Positions 1-13,900 of a stretch of 64,000 nucleotides of DNA are shown piece by piece. The notes beneath the pieces are model-generated. The model saw only the letters and a program-made list of their open reading frames with translations. It made no database searches and was not told where the DNA came from. The translations under genes and the position numbers were made by a program. Source of the stretch: Durusdinium trenchii (taxonomy: Eukaryota > Sar > Dinophyceae > Suessiales > Symbiodiniaceae); NCBI GenBank assembly GCA_963970005.1, contig CAXAMN010027450.1, positions 335,677 to 399,676 on the forward strand, in the 5' to 3' direction. Positions within the stretch are counted from its first letter, which is position 1. Each line of letters opens with the position of its first letter.

Positions 1-1903
1 AAACCCAAGTAGAGGCTGCATGTGCCATAGACATAGGCCAGCAAAACAAAACAAAGATCACGCAAGAGGCACATCGAGAATAGACCAGGATATTTTGAGT
101 ATAAGTCCTATCCAGTATATATGTCCTTTGTATTGTTTTTGTGTGTTTTTGTTTAAATGATGTTGAGATTCATTCGACTTAGATTTAATCCAGGTCATAA
201 GTAGATAATTGATTACTCCTTGGCGTCAACCGTCATCCTCGTCCTCATTACTCCCGCCCTTTGGAATCTGCACTTTCAGAGCAACACTTTGGCTGGGCAG
301 CCCCCCAGCGCCCAAAGTCAACAACTACTAGGTTACTACATGTTACTACCACACTCCCCAAAATTATCATAGATATAGAAGTGGATGGCATGGCCCCTTG
401 GATGCAAATGCAAACATGTGGTTTTCCACGAACCGACCGGACATCAAAGGGTGCCACAAGCGTGAGCTCAAACCCCGTGACAACACACTGTGCCGTAGCA
501 GCACAGTCTGACCAAGAAATGTTGTATACCAAGGAGCCAAAAGTGAAAATTCAGGTCAAAAAGAACTGAGCTAGGACATGGAGCTGAGATACATCTCAAT
601 CTTGCTGGCCGTCTTAAGTGATGTTATATGACCATTCTGAAGGTGGACATTGACACCATAGCACCAAGAACCGGCCCTGGTCCTCACACATCGATCAAAT
701 TTTGGACCCAACGGACCCACGTTGCCACTCGGACCCGTGCCTCGTTGGGATGTTGTGATCCCAGAAGCCCGTCATGGAGCACCTCGTGTCCGGTGCGCGA
801 TTGGAATCCAGCACCTCTCGCTCCAGAGACGACAAACGCCAGGCCCGCCAAACCGGCCAGTTCACCCTCATTGTGCGATGTGCAGTGGTACTTTTGGCAC
901 CTCTGCACGATCTGTGCGAGTGAAACTTGCCAGGCCTCGCTTAACTGAACGTCTCCAAAAGAAACTGAACTCTTTGGACTAGCGTGACACATTTTCCATG
1001 ACAGTCCATGTTCTGCCCGAATGTCATTCCACTGTTCGTCTCACTATGTCTCACTCAAGTTGCACAAACTCTGTGTGAAAGTTGCACTATTGCAAGTTCA
1101 TGTGCCTGTTTGTTGGTGAATACTTGCGCGTTGTTTGCCGGGTGGGAACTGGATCGTGTTTGACAAAACTGGACCCAAACATCAACGGTTTTGTTCATGT
1201 GTCATGTGCACTGAGGCAAGACCATGACCATGTCCTTCTGGCTCTTGAGTTGGATTCAAAAGGGCCCCCGAGCAACATGGAGCATGGTGGATTAGCTCCT
1301 AGAACACGATGGATTCCGTTGATCAAAACATGTTTCTGCACCTTTGATCCAAATGGCACGAATTGCGGTATTTTGTAGCTGCTTGCGTGGATTGCAGCCA
1401 GAAACCCCACAGTATACATTGGGCGGTCTAGAATTGCCAAACCAGCATATCATCGAACAGTCTGTGTGCAAAGGCTGCGATGTCGTTCTCCAACCCCCAA
1501 AGATGCTGAAATACTTACAAAATATCTCCATGGTACATAAGGACTGAGGCCCTGGCAAATCATATTCTAGCACCAAATTGATCCTGCCAGCCCCCAAAGA
1601 TCCCCAAAAGGAACGGCATCTGATGACCCAGCCCTGGAGGAAAGAAATCTCTCTGGGAACGTGATTCATCTCACTAGGAACAAGAAGCTACTAGGGTTGG
1701 AGGCCATCGCTATTGGGGTGGAGGCCATCGCTACTAGTAACAAGAAGCTACTAGTAGCAGGACCTTTGACCAAGGTATTCCGCCCATCAAGACACATCAT
1801 GGGATGATCCATCAGGATCTGCCACAGTCCTCGGCCGAGTGATCCTTCAGGTCACTGACCAACCACGACCCGACCGGCACCAGACAGGATTGTCCCCTTT
1901 CTC
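1..1903. other. No recognised gene; probably downstream of, or in a 3' intron of, the USP gene
   Basis: Only short frames and one dispersed repeat block (1680-1759). The USP frame ends in an open splice at 1904, so further C-terminal (UBL) exons may lie here or beyond the window. I could not identify them. Confidence 0.5.
1680..1759. repeat. Dispersed CTACTAG / GGAGGCCATCGC repeat
   Basis: Modules AAGAAGCTACTAG, GGTTGGAGGCCATCGC and GCTACTAGTAACAAG, the same pieces that recur across the window. Confidence 0.85.
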
Positions 1904-4900
1904 CTGATCTTGTTCTGCAGCTCCACCTTCTCTCGCCGTCGCTGTTCCAACAAGCGGACCTAACCGTGAGAGGCGAGACATGTTGGCTGATCGGTGATGT
2001 CCGATGTCTGATCAATCACAACGCCATCTAGTCCATGTATACTTACTTAGTACCCCTATAAGTTGGCAGCTTTTGACGTCGCACTTTTCAGAACTCGACG
2101 ATCTACAGAGCCGGCACAATTTCGCTGCACCTCGGCATTGCATCGGTCTACCATTCTTCTGTTCACCTGGAGTTCTGCACGAGGTCTGCATGGTCGGCAC
2201 GGCGAACGTGCAAACACAAGGGTTTTTGAGAGAGGGTGCCGCACCGGGCGGCTTCTGTGAAAATGGGGCCTTTTTCTTTTGGGTGGCTGGTGATCCTGTG
2301 TTCCGGGGTGGAACACTCCTCACGAAAACCTATCAAAACAAATATAAACAAAAAAATAACTCGCACCTGCATTGAGTAATGAATTATTATCAAAAGTAAT
2401 TCACAAAAATCAGTGTATCAACCTCCAAGCTGCGCAACCTTCTGGGGACCTCTTCTCACATACCTTCAGTGCTTCGCCATGGAGGAGCTACTTCCCTGCC
2501 TGCAGCGGATCAGGAATTCTCAGGACCTCTTCTGCGGAATCTTCTCGGATGTAAACCAGCATGTACCTCGCGCAAAGGAGAAAAAATAGGGCTTCTATGG
2601 GCTTCTTGTTCCTAGTAGTAAGGCCAGGAGCTACTAGTAGTGTCCTTGCTCCTAGTAGCGATGCCAGGAGTCCCTACAGTAGTAGCTTCTTGTTCCTAGG
2701 GCTGTTTTTGGAGGTCAAAAACGCAAAGGTCTGCAAATCATCTTCCGAGCACAGGGTGTTGTGGGACAGCCGGTCAAACGAACATGTGTCGTTCTCGTGA
2801 AGCGATTTCTGATCGCCAGAACCAAAGGAACATGTCATCGAACGTGTAAGTAAGGCGAAGTAGACTCACTGCATCGCCGTGATTTGTCCAAGTTCCACGT
2901 CTCTGGTCCAACGCGCACGCATTGTGGATGCGAGGGCGGGTGGGCCACTGAAACTGGCGCAAGGACAGCTGAAGCATCTTTCGATCCGGATCCCGGTGCC
3001 TCTAGCTACCTGCGGAGACCTGATCTGGATCGACCCCTACGAAGCTTGCGGATCTGCTGTGGAATGCCAGTCAGCTGTTCTTCATGTCCGTCCAGCCCCG
3101 AGCAGCCCCACATGTCTCAGCTCCGAAGGGAAGCGGTCAAAGTAGTTACCTGAGTCAAGCAACCAATCTTGCGATCAACCTTTGGTTTCTTGTGTGGGGG
3201 GGAGTGTCTCGGCCTAATCGTGCTTCCATGTGTTTCTTGCATGCAGTAATTAGATGGCAAACCAAAAAGCCTAATCAACAAAAGTAGTTCAACAGGAGTT
3301 TGGTTGAAACATACGTTGGACATTCGCCAACTATCTGGGGCCCCGCCATAGATTGATTGAGGGACACTAATGAGTCGGACATCGTCTTTCTTCCCGTCAC
3401 TTTCCGCGGACCGACAGGCCAAGGCAACCAGATCCGCATCTCTTTGGGTGAAGACAAATGCACCAAACGAGTGATGAGGACAGGAGTCACATCTTGACAT
3501 GGCAACCTATGCCACCGACTATGGTATACCTTTGTTATAGATTCTAGCTAGTCCACAAAAAATATAAAAAAAACACATGTTGAACATTAATGTATGGAGC
3601 ACAGTCACATACCTGAGCGCCTTTGACCGCCACCACCTCACCACTGCATCCAAGCAACAGGTATTCAGATCGCTCCCTCCGAAGTTGTCCTCAACTGCAG
3701 CATAGTCGCTACCTGGGTCCACGCACGTGTAATTCTCGGTGTTGTTGAAAAGGGTAGCTATTGAGCTATTGAAGGTATAAACACCCCGTCAGACCTCTTG
3801 GCTAAAGTAGTCCCGAAGTGGTTCATATGGGTTCGGGATTTGAGCCAAGAGCCTTCGAAAGGGATTCAAACACGGTGCACGCTCCTGCACAGCTGGTGGA
3901 TGGAAATTACAACAAAAAACGCGATCGACAAACATGTCTTTTTCCGCTTTGCGGAGACACGGAAGCGGTGCGCTCTGATTTGGTGATGGGAACTTGGGTG
4001 AAAGCACAGCACGCGTTCCGTGTCAAGCGCAGTGGGATCTCCATGGATCTCTCCTTTGCAGCCACCACTCGGCATGACAACTCGCATGGAACACCTTTCT
4101 TGACCCGCACAGCTTCGATTAGATGGACTCGCCTGGTGCAGCAGTGCTGGGTGCAGCGAAAAGGATGCCACCAGTACAAGCACACAAACACAGGACTTTC
4201 CGATGGAAGACGGAGCAAGACGGTAATGCGAGATTAGTAGCGATGGCCTCCAACCTCAGGCCTCCACCCTAGAAGAATCTAGTCTATACTGTTTGATAAA
4301 TTTTAGATTTTAAGTTTCCGTTGCCAGTTCGTTCTGAATCCTCTGCTTCCATTTCCCACTCTCATGCCGCCAAGCACGATTATCCCCCGCCAAGCTTCCT
4401 CGGTTTGGACAATGCGTTGTGAATCCACCGCTTCCTTTCCCCAACAGAACAGCACGCCAAGAAGTGCGGAATCCGTCCACAGCCACCACCCTTTCTCCCC
4501 CCCTGCCAACCCTCCTTGATCTTTCTTTTCCCTTCGCGCGCACTCATTCACAAGTGTGTCCAAGAAAGACACAACTCTCAGCTGTGTAAGCTTAGAAATG
4601 TCTTGTCGAAACTGGATTTGGTAAGATATCTAAATCCATACCCTATCTTGACCAACAGTACCTATGGTGTGCATAAAAAGAAAGCTATCAAAGGATGGAC
4701 ATTGGCAGAGGTCTTCATTGGTCAGCAAATCAGCATGATCAGTATGAAATGTGGATCTTATTCCCTCTCTCTCTCAATATATGTATATATATATGTATTG
4801 TTACTTCTTGTCACATATTCATTTTTCAGTGGTGTTTGATGGTATTTGCAGTGTGCCAAAAACAATAAACAGATTTGAAGGCTGGAATGTGTTTCTAGGG

Positions 4901-7900
4901 GGTACCCCTGTGTGTATGTATTCTAGATGAGCGTATTCTAGATGTGTATATGTATATATATATATCATATGATGGCATGATTTTGGAAGCTGCGTTGGTA
5001 CAATATGGATTTGTATATGATCTGTTAGTTCTTATTTGTTTTTATCATGTTGATCTGAACTTAGGAGTTTGTGGAATTGGGCCAGTAGGCCTGGAACCAA
5101 GAACCAAGATTTGCCAGAAACTTTTCCACCAATCTTGGTTCCTGGATCTGTTGGAAATGTTTATGTGGACAGTAGGATTTCATGTACTTAGAGATGTTCA
5201 TATATATATATATATACAATATATATATTAATGATACTGGCCAACTTCAGAAGACCATGCCGCTTGCCGTTCTGCCTCGTCTTCCGCTTGCCATCCACTT
5301 GCTCTCTCCAGTCCGAGGCGCAAGGAGTGACCACGTCATCATCAAACTTCACCCAATGTTCATCCAAATTGGGCCTCGCTGTCAGACGTCGGGTGAACAG
5401 CCAACGGCGGAACGGTGCTGGGTCTTCTTGCTCCGTCCGCAAGGGGTCCGTGAGTCGCGGAGTCGCGGAGTCGCGTGGGCTCTTGAGTCTGGAGGAATAG
5501 GATGGTGTCACACGCAAAGCCTCCGAGCAAGAAACTTGCCAAATGGAGGATGATGACCTGCAAATTTCTGTGTTTGGGGTAGTTGAATGATCTGTTTGGG
5601 CTGCCAAAACTGGGATTTTATCAAGAACCTTCTGCTCAGATGCCACCGGAACCGTGGCAACATCGGCCTGATGTACGCGTAGTAGTGGCCACCTGGGAGA
5701 GTGCAAGGGCTGCCTGGATACGGTCCTTTCAAACCTCTCAAGTTTCCCAAAACATCTAGGAACCGAATCATTAATGAGAGCGCTTCTTCAAGGAAGCTCC
5801 CCCCCGCCCTCAGGCAGGGGTAGCTTCCTGGAAGAAGCGTGAGTTCTCCTGCGTCCTACCTAGGAGCGTCCTGTACTCACTAGCTACCTCAATTCCTTAC
5901 TAAATGAAGTAGGTAGTCTCTACTTAATTAAAGTAGGGAGGGAGGGGGGAGAGTTCGGTGCTGGTCACTCGATATGTCCTAAGCGTGTCTGCGTACCCCT
6001 ATGGCGACCGAAACTCAACAGCCTTGGGCATCTGGAAACTCGGAAGCACATTGAATAACATCTTGAGCATGTAAAAAACTCCCAAGTGGCAATTTGGCCA
6101 GCGGCCGAAGTGCCACACATTGCTTCCAACATTAATCATTCAGCATGACACTCACGTTGGCATGACACTGACGGCAAAAAGATGGGATTTGCCTCTATTC
6201 AGAATTCCAGGTTCACTTGCACTGTCACCTCCACCACTTGCCTGTGGCTGACCTGAGGGGATCTTCGTCCTAGAAACATACCCCAGTCCTAGCTGCTCCT
6301 AGCTTGAATGGGCTCGTGTATGAGTAGGCCGGGCTCTTGCTTGATGCCGGGCAAATCTCCTCTGAGTTTCCAGCTGTTAACATCTCCACTGTGCACCACC
6401 ACCGAGTGCAGCAAATAGTGCCTCAAGCCGAGCATCTGAAGCCAGCTAACAATCTACAAATGTCTGCAGGCAGTCAGTGTCACATGAAGCCTGAAGACCG
6501 TAGACCCACGGTTGGAGTCTAGTCAAGTGCTGTCTCTTCACACAGCTCTAAAAAAATGAGATTATCACCCAGTGTCTTGCAATTCCATCTCCAAGCTTGC
6601 TTATTGGATCGGCTTAGTTCCACCGGACCCACACTCGGGAACCGGCACAACCCGAACCATACTGGGTTCCCGCACCCCGCCCCAGGCGCAAACTGGGAGA
6701 GGTCCAGCTTGCGGGGGAACTCGAAGCGGCTATTGAGCTTCACCTCAGAGGCCCAAGAAAGTAGATCCACGTGAATCTGGTGCTGAAGCCAGGCCGTACT
6801 GCTTTTTGTTACTGCTCTAGTGGTTCTTTCATGTAGATTGGGCCTGGTTTTGCGTTCTTGCAAGGAATTCAACATCTGAAGCACCGGATGCACTCAGGCC
6901 GGAAACCAGGGAGATATGATAAACGTCGTTTCTCCTTTAAGTTTATAAATCCCAACTTCAGTGACCCAGATAGGGCCCTGTTGAACACCGGTCTGGATCC
7001 GCTGAAAACTCTTTACGTTTGGCATGTTCTCCGATCTCAGACTATTTTGGGGAGATATGTGCTCCAAGAACCAGCTCCTTTAGCTGGAAAGGCATGAAAC
7101 TCCCAGCTGGTCCAGTGTTCATTTGTGTTCCAAGTACCCAAAATACTACACCACGGCTTCAAAACGGACCCCCCCTCACCCGGACCCAGCTCCTGCCCAG
7201 CACGTCAAGTCCGGGTCCCAAGCCATGTCCATCCGCTCCATGTCGAAATGAAAGCGCTTCAGCTGAAGGTTCAAGACCGGTGGAAAGGCCATGAAGCGGA
7301 TGCCCTGGTTGAACGACACTGAAGGACCCGATGAGGAATGGGGTGGAGATAGGATGTAGCGCCAAAGCGACACAGCCCATCCAACTGCTGGGTAATGGAC
7401 GTATTAGATGTTCTTTGATGTCCTTTGATTTGATGCCGTAACTCAAAATATTGAGATCCTGTTCTGTAGGGTCCCGAGGTACTTCTTGGCAAATGGATTG
7501 TGAAGAGGAGCCTCTTCAAATGGTTAAACTGGAGCTGTGAGAGGTGTGTACTTGGGCAGCCATTGCCAAACCTGGTGCACAACTTTCTTCCGATTCATAG
7601 GGTCAAATATAATCCATTAACAAAAAAAAAAAACAGTCAAACAAATTCTACCATCATTATTTCCAAATACATCTGACTCTTACCTTTCAAACGCTTACTA
7701 CCAGGGTGACACCATGTCATTTAATATGTATACTGTTTCTATGTTCTTTATATTTGTAATGTAGTCTACTGTGACGTCGCTCGGGGAGTACGAGTCCTTT
7801 TCAGGCATGTCTCATTTTTCTGGTGAGCTCTTGACATCTCTTGACTACAGTTTGGCTACATCGCTTTGCTCTGTCACGTTTTGAGTTGTATCGGATACAT

Positions 7901-10900
7901 GTGCCTCTTTGGGCTCTGGTCATGTGAACTACGGCGGGCATCCAAAGCTCTCCGCTTCCCGGAGACGGAAAACCCCGACACTTTGAGCGACATGCAGCCT
8001 TGCGAGAGAAGCGAGAAGCGTGGCGCGCCTTCTTGGCCCGTTGCTTGCCGAAGCCTTCTGCCTGAGAAAGAAAGCTGCAAGGCCAAACAGGTGCACTGAG
8101 TGAGAACCAAAAGCATCTTCCACTAGTTTCAGGCTCTATGACCTTTGCAAGTATACGGTATATGCCAGTGGTGGGAATGACAAGAAACAAGCTGAAGAGA
8201 AGAGTCCTCGCAGAGTGTGAAGTGACATTTTCTTCAAGTAGCTTTGACCCAAAGGACATCAACATAAATAACAACACGCTCACTTGATAAACAAAATAAT
8301 CGCTTATATAACTATTGTAATGTAGACGCTTGATGTATAAACACCCTCGTTCAGATTCTTAAAGCCTCTTCATATGGCAGTGTTATTTGTCAACCATCTA
8401 TGCATCTACATTAGGGGCATCTCTCTTGTTCTTGTTTCCAAAGACGCTATGTGGTAGGAGGCGATCGCTAGTAGGTTGGAGGCCATTGCTATTAGGCACG
8501 TCCGATCCACGGTGACCTGTATCATCCATCGTCCAATTCCCCGCCAGTCGAGTTCGTGCTATATTCCGGGAACCGCGCCGCTTCGAACCGATGGACCGGA
8601 AATGGAATCGCTCCAGCTTCTTTGGATGGCATGGAGTGGCAGGTATATACATGGAACTCCAAACTTCCCGGAGAAACAGCCGTGAGGATTTCGACTGCTC
8701 CAGCTGGCCGGTCCTCGTACAAATTGTCCCCATCTAGAATCTCATCGGCGGTGAAGTCCCGCAGTGATTCCTGATGTTTTTCAGGGAATGCTCGTAGGTT
8801 GGAGGCCATCGCTCTTAGGTTGGAGGCCAACAAAGTCTTTCTATGGCAGGGCTGCAATTGCAAGATGCAGCAATTTCCACAGTGCTTTTCGTGGAAAAGG
8901 TGGAAACAAATCTCCCAGTGCAATCTCAATCAGCTTCTCCATCATGGAGAAATGGCAGGATCTGCAAGCTAGCAGTTGAGTCGAAAAGAAGGGAAATGGG
9001 TTCCTGTGAGTCCATGTGTCTCTGTTTTCGTCTCACACTTCCAGGTCTCCAAATTGCCACTTCTCTTTCAAGAGAAAACGTGGCCATTCGCTCCGATTTT
9101 CATTCCCTCTCCGACTCTCCCGAAAAATTGCACGAAAAGAACACACAACACCGTCCTCGATCGAGAGGAGATCGTGACCTGGCGCGAGCGAAGAGCCCGC
9201 GGCCGGCGCGACAAGGAAAAGAACGCCCTCTCGTTCGGCCGGTGGAGACTTTCCAGGGTCCACACCCTTCTCACTCTTGATGTTCAGCTGAAGGTCGTAA
9301 AACCTTGGCACGGAGCAGACATGGAGCCATGGATGGGCAAAGGACCTGTTTCCTACTATGTGTCCTTCAACCATTGGATCCCAACACTTCAGTACACTTC
9401 ACACTGGATCTTGTAATGTCTCCTGCTTTCACCAAGTCTTGAAGGATAACCCTCCATATATGATGAGATTGTGCATTCCAAATGAGGGGGGTTATCAATC
9501 AAGATTATACATGATGTCCTTTCTAGTATCTTCATCTCAGGGGATCTCAGGGGTAGAAACATGCGGAGAATAGTGACAAAAACCGCCCCAAAAGCTGAGG
9601 TGTGCCCACGTCTCTGTCCTCTTCGAGGTGTAGTCGACCTAAGTCAGTGGACTGGCGGACTGGCTATATAGGTGAGATTTCAAAAGCACAGCAGGAAATC
9701 CGTTGGAAGTTTTTGCAAATGGACTCCTGATGCCTTGCAAAAGCACTGATGCGTCGTTGCTACCGGGAGACATCCAAACATTCGATGTAGTTCTCCATCT
9801 CCCCTTCGAATAGCCTCGGTTCAGGCTGCCAGGGATTCAAACAGCTGTGAGCAAGCGGATCTGTTGCAAATCAGCGTATCTGGGAAAGCCTCTATCCCTA
9901 GGCCACATGTGGACTTGGTGATCTAAGTATCAGAAGTGGTTGCATACTGTTGCAAACATTCAAATCTGGTTGTGCTTGCATGGTTTCATAGAGTTCACAA
10001 ACCAACAAAACCTGCTGGAACAATAGCAAGATCGAAACATCTTCTTGGCCTCTTGATGGAGCCATCCATCTTGGTTCCCTTCATGTTTTCCTGGACGTTG
10101 CCGGGCTTTCAATTGGATTTCGACAGGACGGTGCAAGGGCCACAGCAAATCAAAGCATGAGCAGAGTTAAAGACAACTTCTGAAAGCAGCTTGCAAACGC
10201 TCACGGAAATATGGCCGATCTGACTTTGTAGTTTTCCTTAAGTCCTGAATATCCCTGAATAGTGCTCTTGGCTAGACTATGTTAGACTACTTTGGGTAGA
10301 GAAAATGCATGATTATCTAGACTCAATGTGAGATCTCTCCCAAGACTCTTCAGGTATTCCAGTTGCATTTTCTAACCAGGCGCGCAGCTCGTCTTAGTCT
10401 CTTTGAATGCTCCGAAACAAACAGAAAAGTAAATAAAACATACTAGGGGCCCCTGGCCTTACAACTAGGAGCAAGGGGCTCCTGGCATCGCTACTAGGAG
10501 CAAGGACGCTACTATATAGGGGGGTCCTGGCATCGCTGCTAGGAGCAAGGACGCTACTAGGGGCTCCTGCTACTAGGAGCAAGGACGCNNNNNNNNNNGG
10601 AGCAAGGACGCTACTAGGGGCTCCTGCTACTAGGAGCAAGGACGCTACTAGGGGCTCCTGGCATCGCTACTAGGAGCAAGGACGCTACCAGGGGCTCCTG
10701 GCATCGCTACAGGAGCAACTACTAGGGGCTCCTGGCATCGCTACAAGGAGCAAGGACGCTACTAGGGGCTCCTGGCATCGCTACTAGGAGCAAGGGCGCT
10801 ACTAGGGGCTCCTGGCATCGCTACTAGGAGCAAGGAACTAGTAGCGAGGACGCTACTAGGGGCTCCTGCTACCAGGAGAAAAAACGATACTAGGGGCTCC

Positions 10901-13900
10901 TGGCATCGCTACTAGGAGCAAGGACGCTACCTGGCATCGCTACTAGGAGCAAGGACGCTACTAGGGGCTCCTGCTACTAGGAGCAAGGACGCTACTAGGG
11001 GCTCCTGGCATCGCTACTTGGAGCAAGGACGCTACTAGGGGCTCCTGGCATCGCTACTAGGAGCAAGGACGCTACTAGGGGCTCCTGGCATCGCTACTAG
11101 GAGCAAGGACGCTACTAGGGGCTCCTGCTACTAGGAGCAAGGACGCTACTAGGGGCTCCTGGCATCGCTACTAGGAGCAAGGACGCTACTAGGGGCTCCT
11201 GGCCTTACTACTATAATGGACATGCTCAGCCGGAACATCCACTTGGCAACAAGAATGCCGTCCTCCAGCCGGTCGCAAAGGATCCGATTCAGCTCCTAGC
11301 TGACCGAACGCAGACCGTGGTCATTTGGGGTCCGCTGTGGACACCAAGATGAGGCCATCTCAGAAAGGAACCTGGTCGATTCACAAGGCTCGTGCTCCAT
11401 TTCTTGGTCACGACAGGAGTTTTTTTGTTTTGACCCGGCAGTCCAGTGAGGTTATATGTGAGGTTGTTCCTTAAGAAGTCTGAAGAAGATCATCTTCCAC
11501 TTCCTCCCGTTTTAAGTGTTCCGGGGCTCGACTGAGCACAAGGCAGTAGTAAGGTGGTGGTTCTGCACGAAGAATTCACAAGTTCTACTCTCAGCTACAG
11601 TTTGGCATTTGCTCCAGCTTTCTCAGACTAGGAAAATCATAAACCCATACTGCGAGACCGTACCCCTTCTTCACATTTCTCACCCCAAAGTGCAAACCAC
11701 TTCTCTCCACTCCGCAACACAAACACGTGGTGTGTCCTGTGCGTCATGCTGGGTAAAGGCGTCGGTGGTGTCCCACCCAAAAGATTTCATCAGCTCTTTA
11801 CAGTTCACAGCCTCAGCGCCCGATGCGGAGTCGACGTACTCCACACGGACGCACCAACACGTCGGTGTTCTCGGAGGGGTCCGGTGGGTCGGTTTTCAAC
11901 GTTCGCACGGTCAGCACCTGAAAAGTATGCAACCGACCCAGCAAATTGAACACACATTCCAGGCAGCCTGTTAAGGGTTGGGGAGTTTGGCTTGACTCAC
12001 AGCCAATATATCCTTCATCTAAATAAATGTGGATTTGGGATAGGTTGTCGCCTCTCAAGTATAAGGTTGGAATATGTGTTTTCCATTGTTTTCCAGGGGT
12101 CATCTGAAACGGCTTGCACATGAAGCACATTGTAAGGGTTGATGAGTGCAGAAATGGCTCAAGCATCTGTTTGTTGTAAACACATGTCACGTTTGTCTGT
12201 GCAAAAGAACTCCACAACAATACACAAGCTGTGAAAAATGGCCATGGTGACAGCAAATCAAAAAGCTCCTGACTTCTGAACCAGTTGTCCACCAGGAGAT
12301 GCTCGGGATATGAACAAGCCAATTGAAGGTGTGGCATGCCCTTGCACCCTCTCTGTGTGTGTGTTTGCACGTGTGCGTGACAACTTCTTGACTTCTTGAC
12401 CAACAAACCACCCACCCACGTTCTCGCGAACTCAGCCGACTGCGTTCTCTGCCGTCTGCAATTTGTAAAACACATTCTGCAAGGCCTGGGATGCCCAGTG
12501 AACTGCCCGGCTGCCCTGCAGCTTCTAAAAAACGACACCTACTCACTCTGAGTCTCTGAGTGCTGTAGACTTACTTGAACCGTCCAAAAACAGTGTCGCA
12601 CAGGAGCAGACTCTGCCGATCTTCGACGAAGACCCGTTGGACCTCTTGACCTCTCGGGATCTGATCTGACCAAGACGAATGCTACACTCCCCCCCACCAA
12701 GAATCCTGGTGGCCACGTGGAAGATGGCCCTGATGTTTGGATGACCACATCCGGAGACCACACAGGTGGTTTTCCATGTCCATGATTTCAGTGAGTGCAA
12801 CCAGTGTAGCGCACACAGGTCACCTGGTCTCCATCTGTCCACTCTCCAGTGTCTCAGAGGTCCTCCCCCAAGTCTTCCCCCCGCCTGTATCAGTGAGATG
12901 TCGCCTGCATCGCTGAAGCCGAAACTACCACGCCGATCAAATCACTAGAAATCCGGGAAGCGCCATACTCAAGTCGTGCAGAGGGAACCTTGATGTCACA
13001 CTCAATCCTGCAGACAACGACTTGATGATAGACTCCGGTCGAAACACGTTGAAGTGGAAGTGGAAACCAGCGGTAACTTCAGAGCCCAAATCATGATCCT
13101 TTCGGGGCCTTACGATTCGAATGCGGCTCTCCAAAGCTGCTATGCCTTCATCACCGCATCATTGTTTGGGGCAGAATTGGTTGGTCAGGCTGAGCTGCGA
13201 CTTGGCTTCTTGATGCTTCTTGCGTCTCATACTCCACTGGGCTTCTCGGCTCCAACTTGGACAGTGAAACTGGGACTTGGCGGTGAAAGATGTGGACCAG
13301 GTGCCAACCACCGAATCGTCCATTTACGGCCGCGACGATCTTCAGGCGAGGTCGGTGAGGTTCATAATTCAGTCTTTCAGATCATCCAGATTTCTGATCC
13401 ATAGTACTTCCGAAATCCTGACTCCATCGTAAACCTTGAGGCTGAATCCTATTTCGCGAATCTTAATCCTAGATCCCGTATCCCGGTTCACAAGAACAAG
13501 CACCCCCTGTCCCTTTCTGTCTATTCTGCAAATGAAACTGTCTTGGTGCCTTCATCATCAGCTTTTTCCATGTTGGCATCGTCCTGAGCGTCAGGGAAGA
13601 ACGGAACCGACGCAGCCGATCTCACTTGGTATATAGAGCAATCCAGCGGCCAACTGAAAAGTACTTCTCAGTGACTCCTCACAGCTCTCCAAAGCACATG
13701 ACCCAGCTGTGCCTTTTCTTCCTTCTCTGTGTCAATGGAGTAAACTATGTGCCTCAGCATGTCGTAAAGGAAACAAAGGAAAAAAGTACATCGCCAGTTA
13801 AGAAGAACCTCCAGAATCCTCATGCCTCAAACTCAAGCTGGACCGCCCACTAGCTACATGTTGCAAACAGAATCAAAGATCTGCAGTAGAACATGCTAGG

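Noticed and set aside
2488-2490. TAG as the stop codon of the USP gene
   Set aside because: A GC donor at 2499 joins in phase to 2131-2166 and 1904-1959, which encode the charged region expected after YMLVYIRE in USP7-type proteins.
8522-8929. 135-codon minus-strand frame as a single gene
   Set aside because: Only 57 nt of it (8714-8770) is coding, as a USP exon; the rest is intron and dispersed repeat.
10440-11213. Regular 40-bp array as a CRISPR array
   Set aside because: There are no unique spacers; the whole unit repeats, the context is an intron of a eukaryotic gene, and no cas genes are present.
12580-12650. Stretch reading QRVFVEDRQS on the minus strand as the USP exon before AVNCKELMKSFGW
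   Set aside because: The exon 12444-12485 (ALQNVFYKLQTAEN) fits UBP12 spacing exactly and has a GC donor in phase; the other stretch adds residues and matches only by chance.
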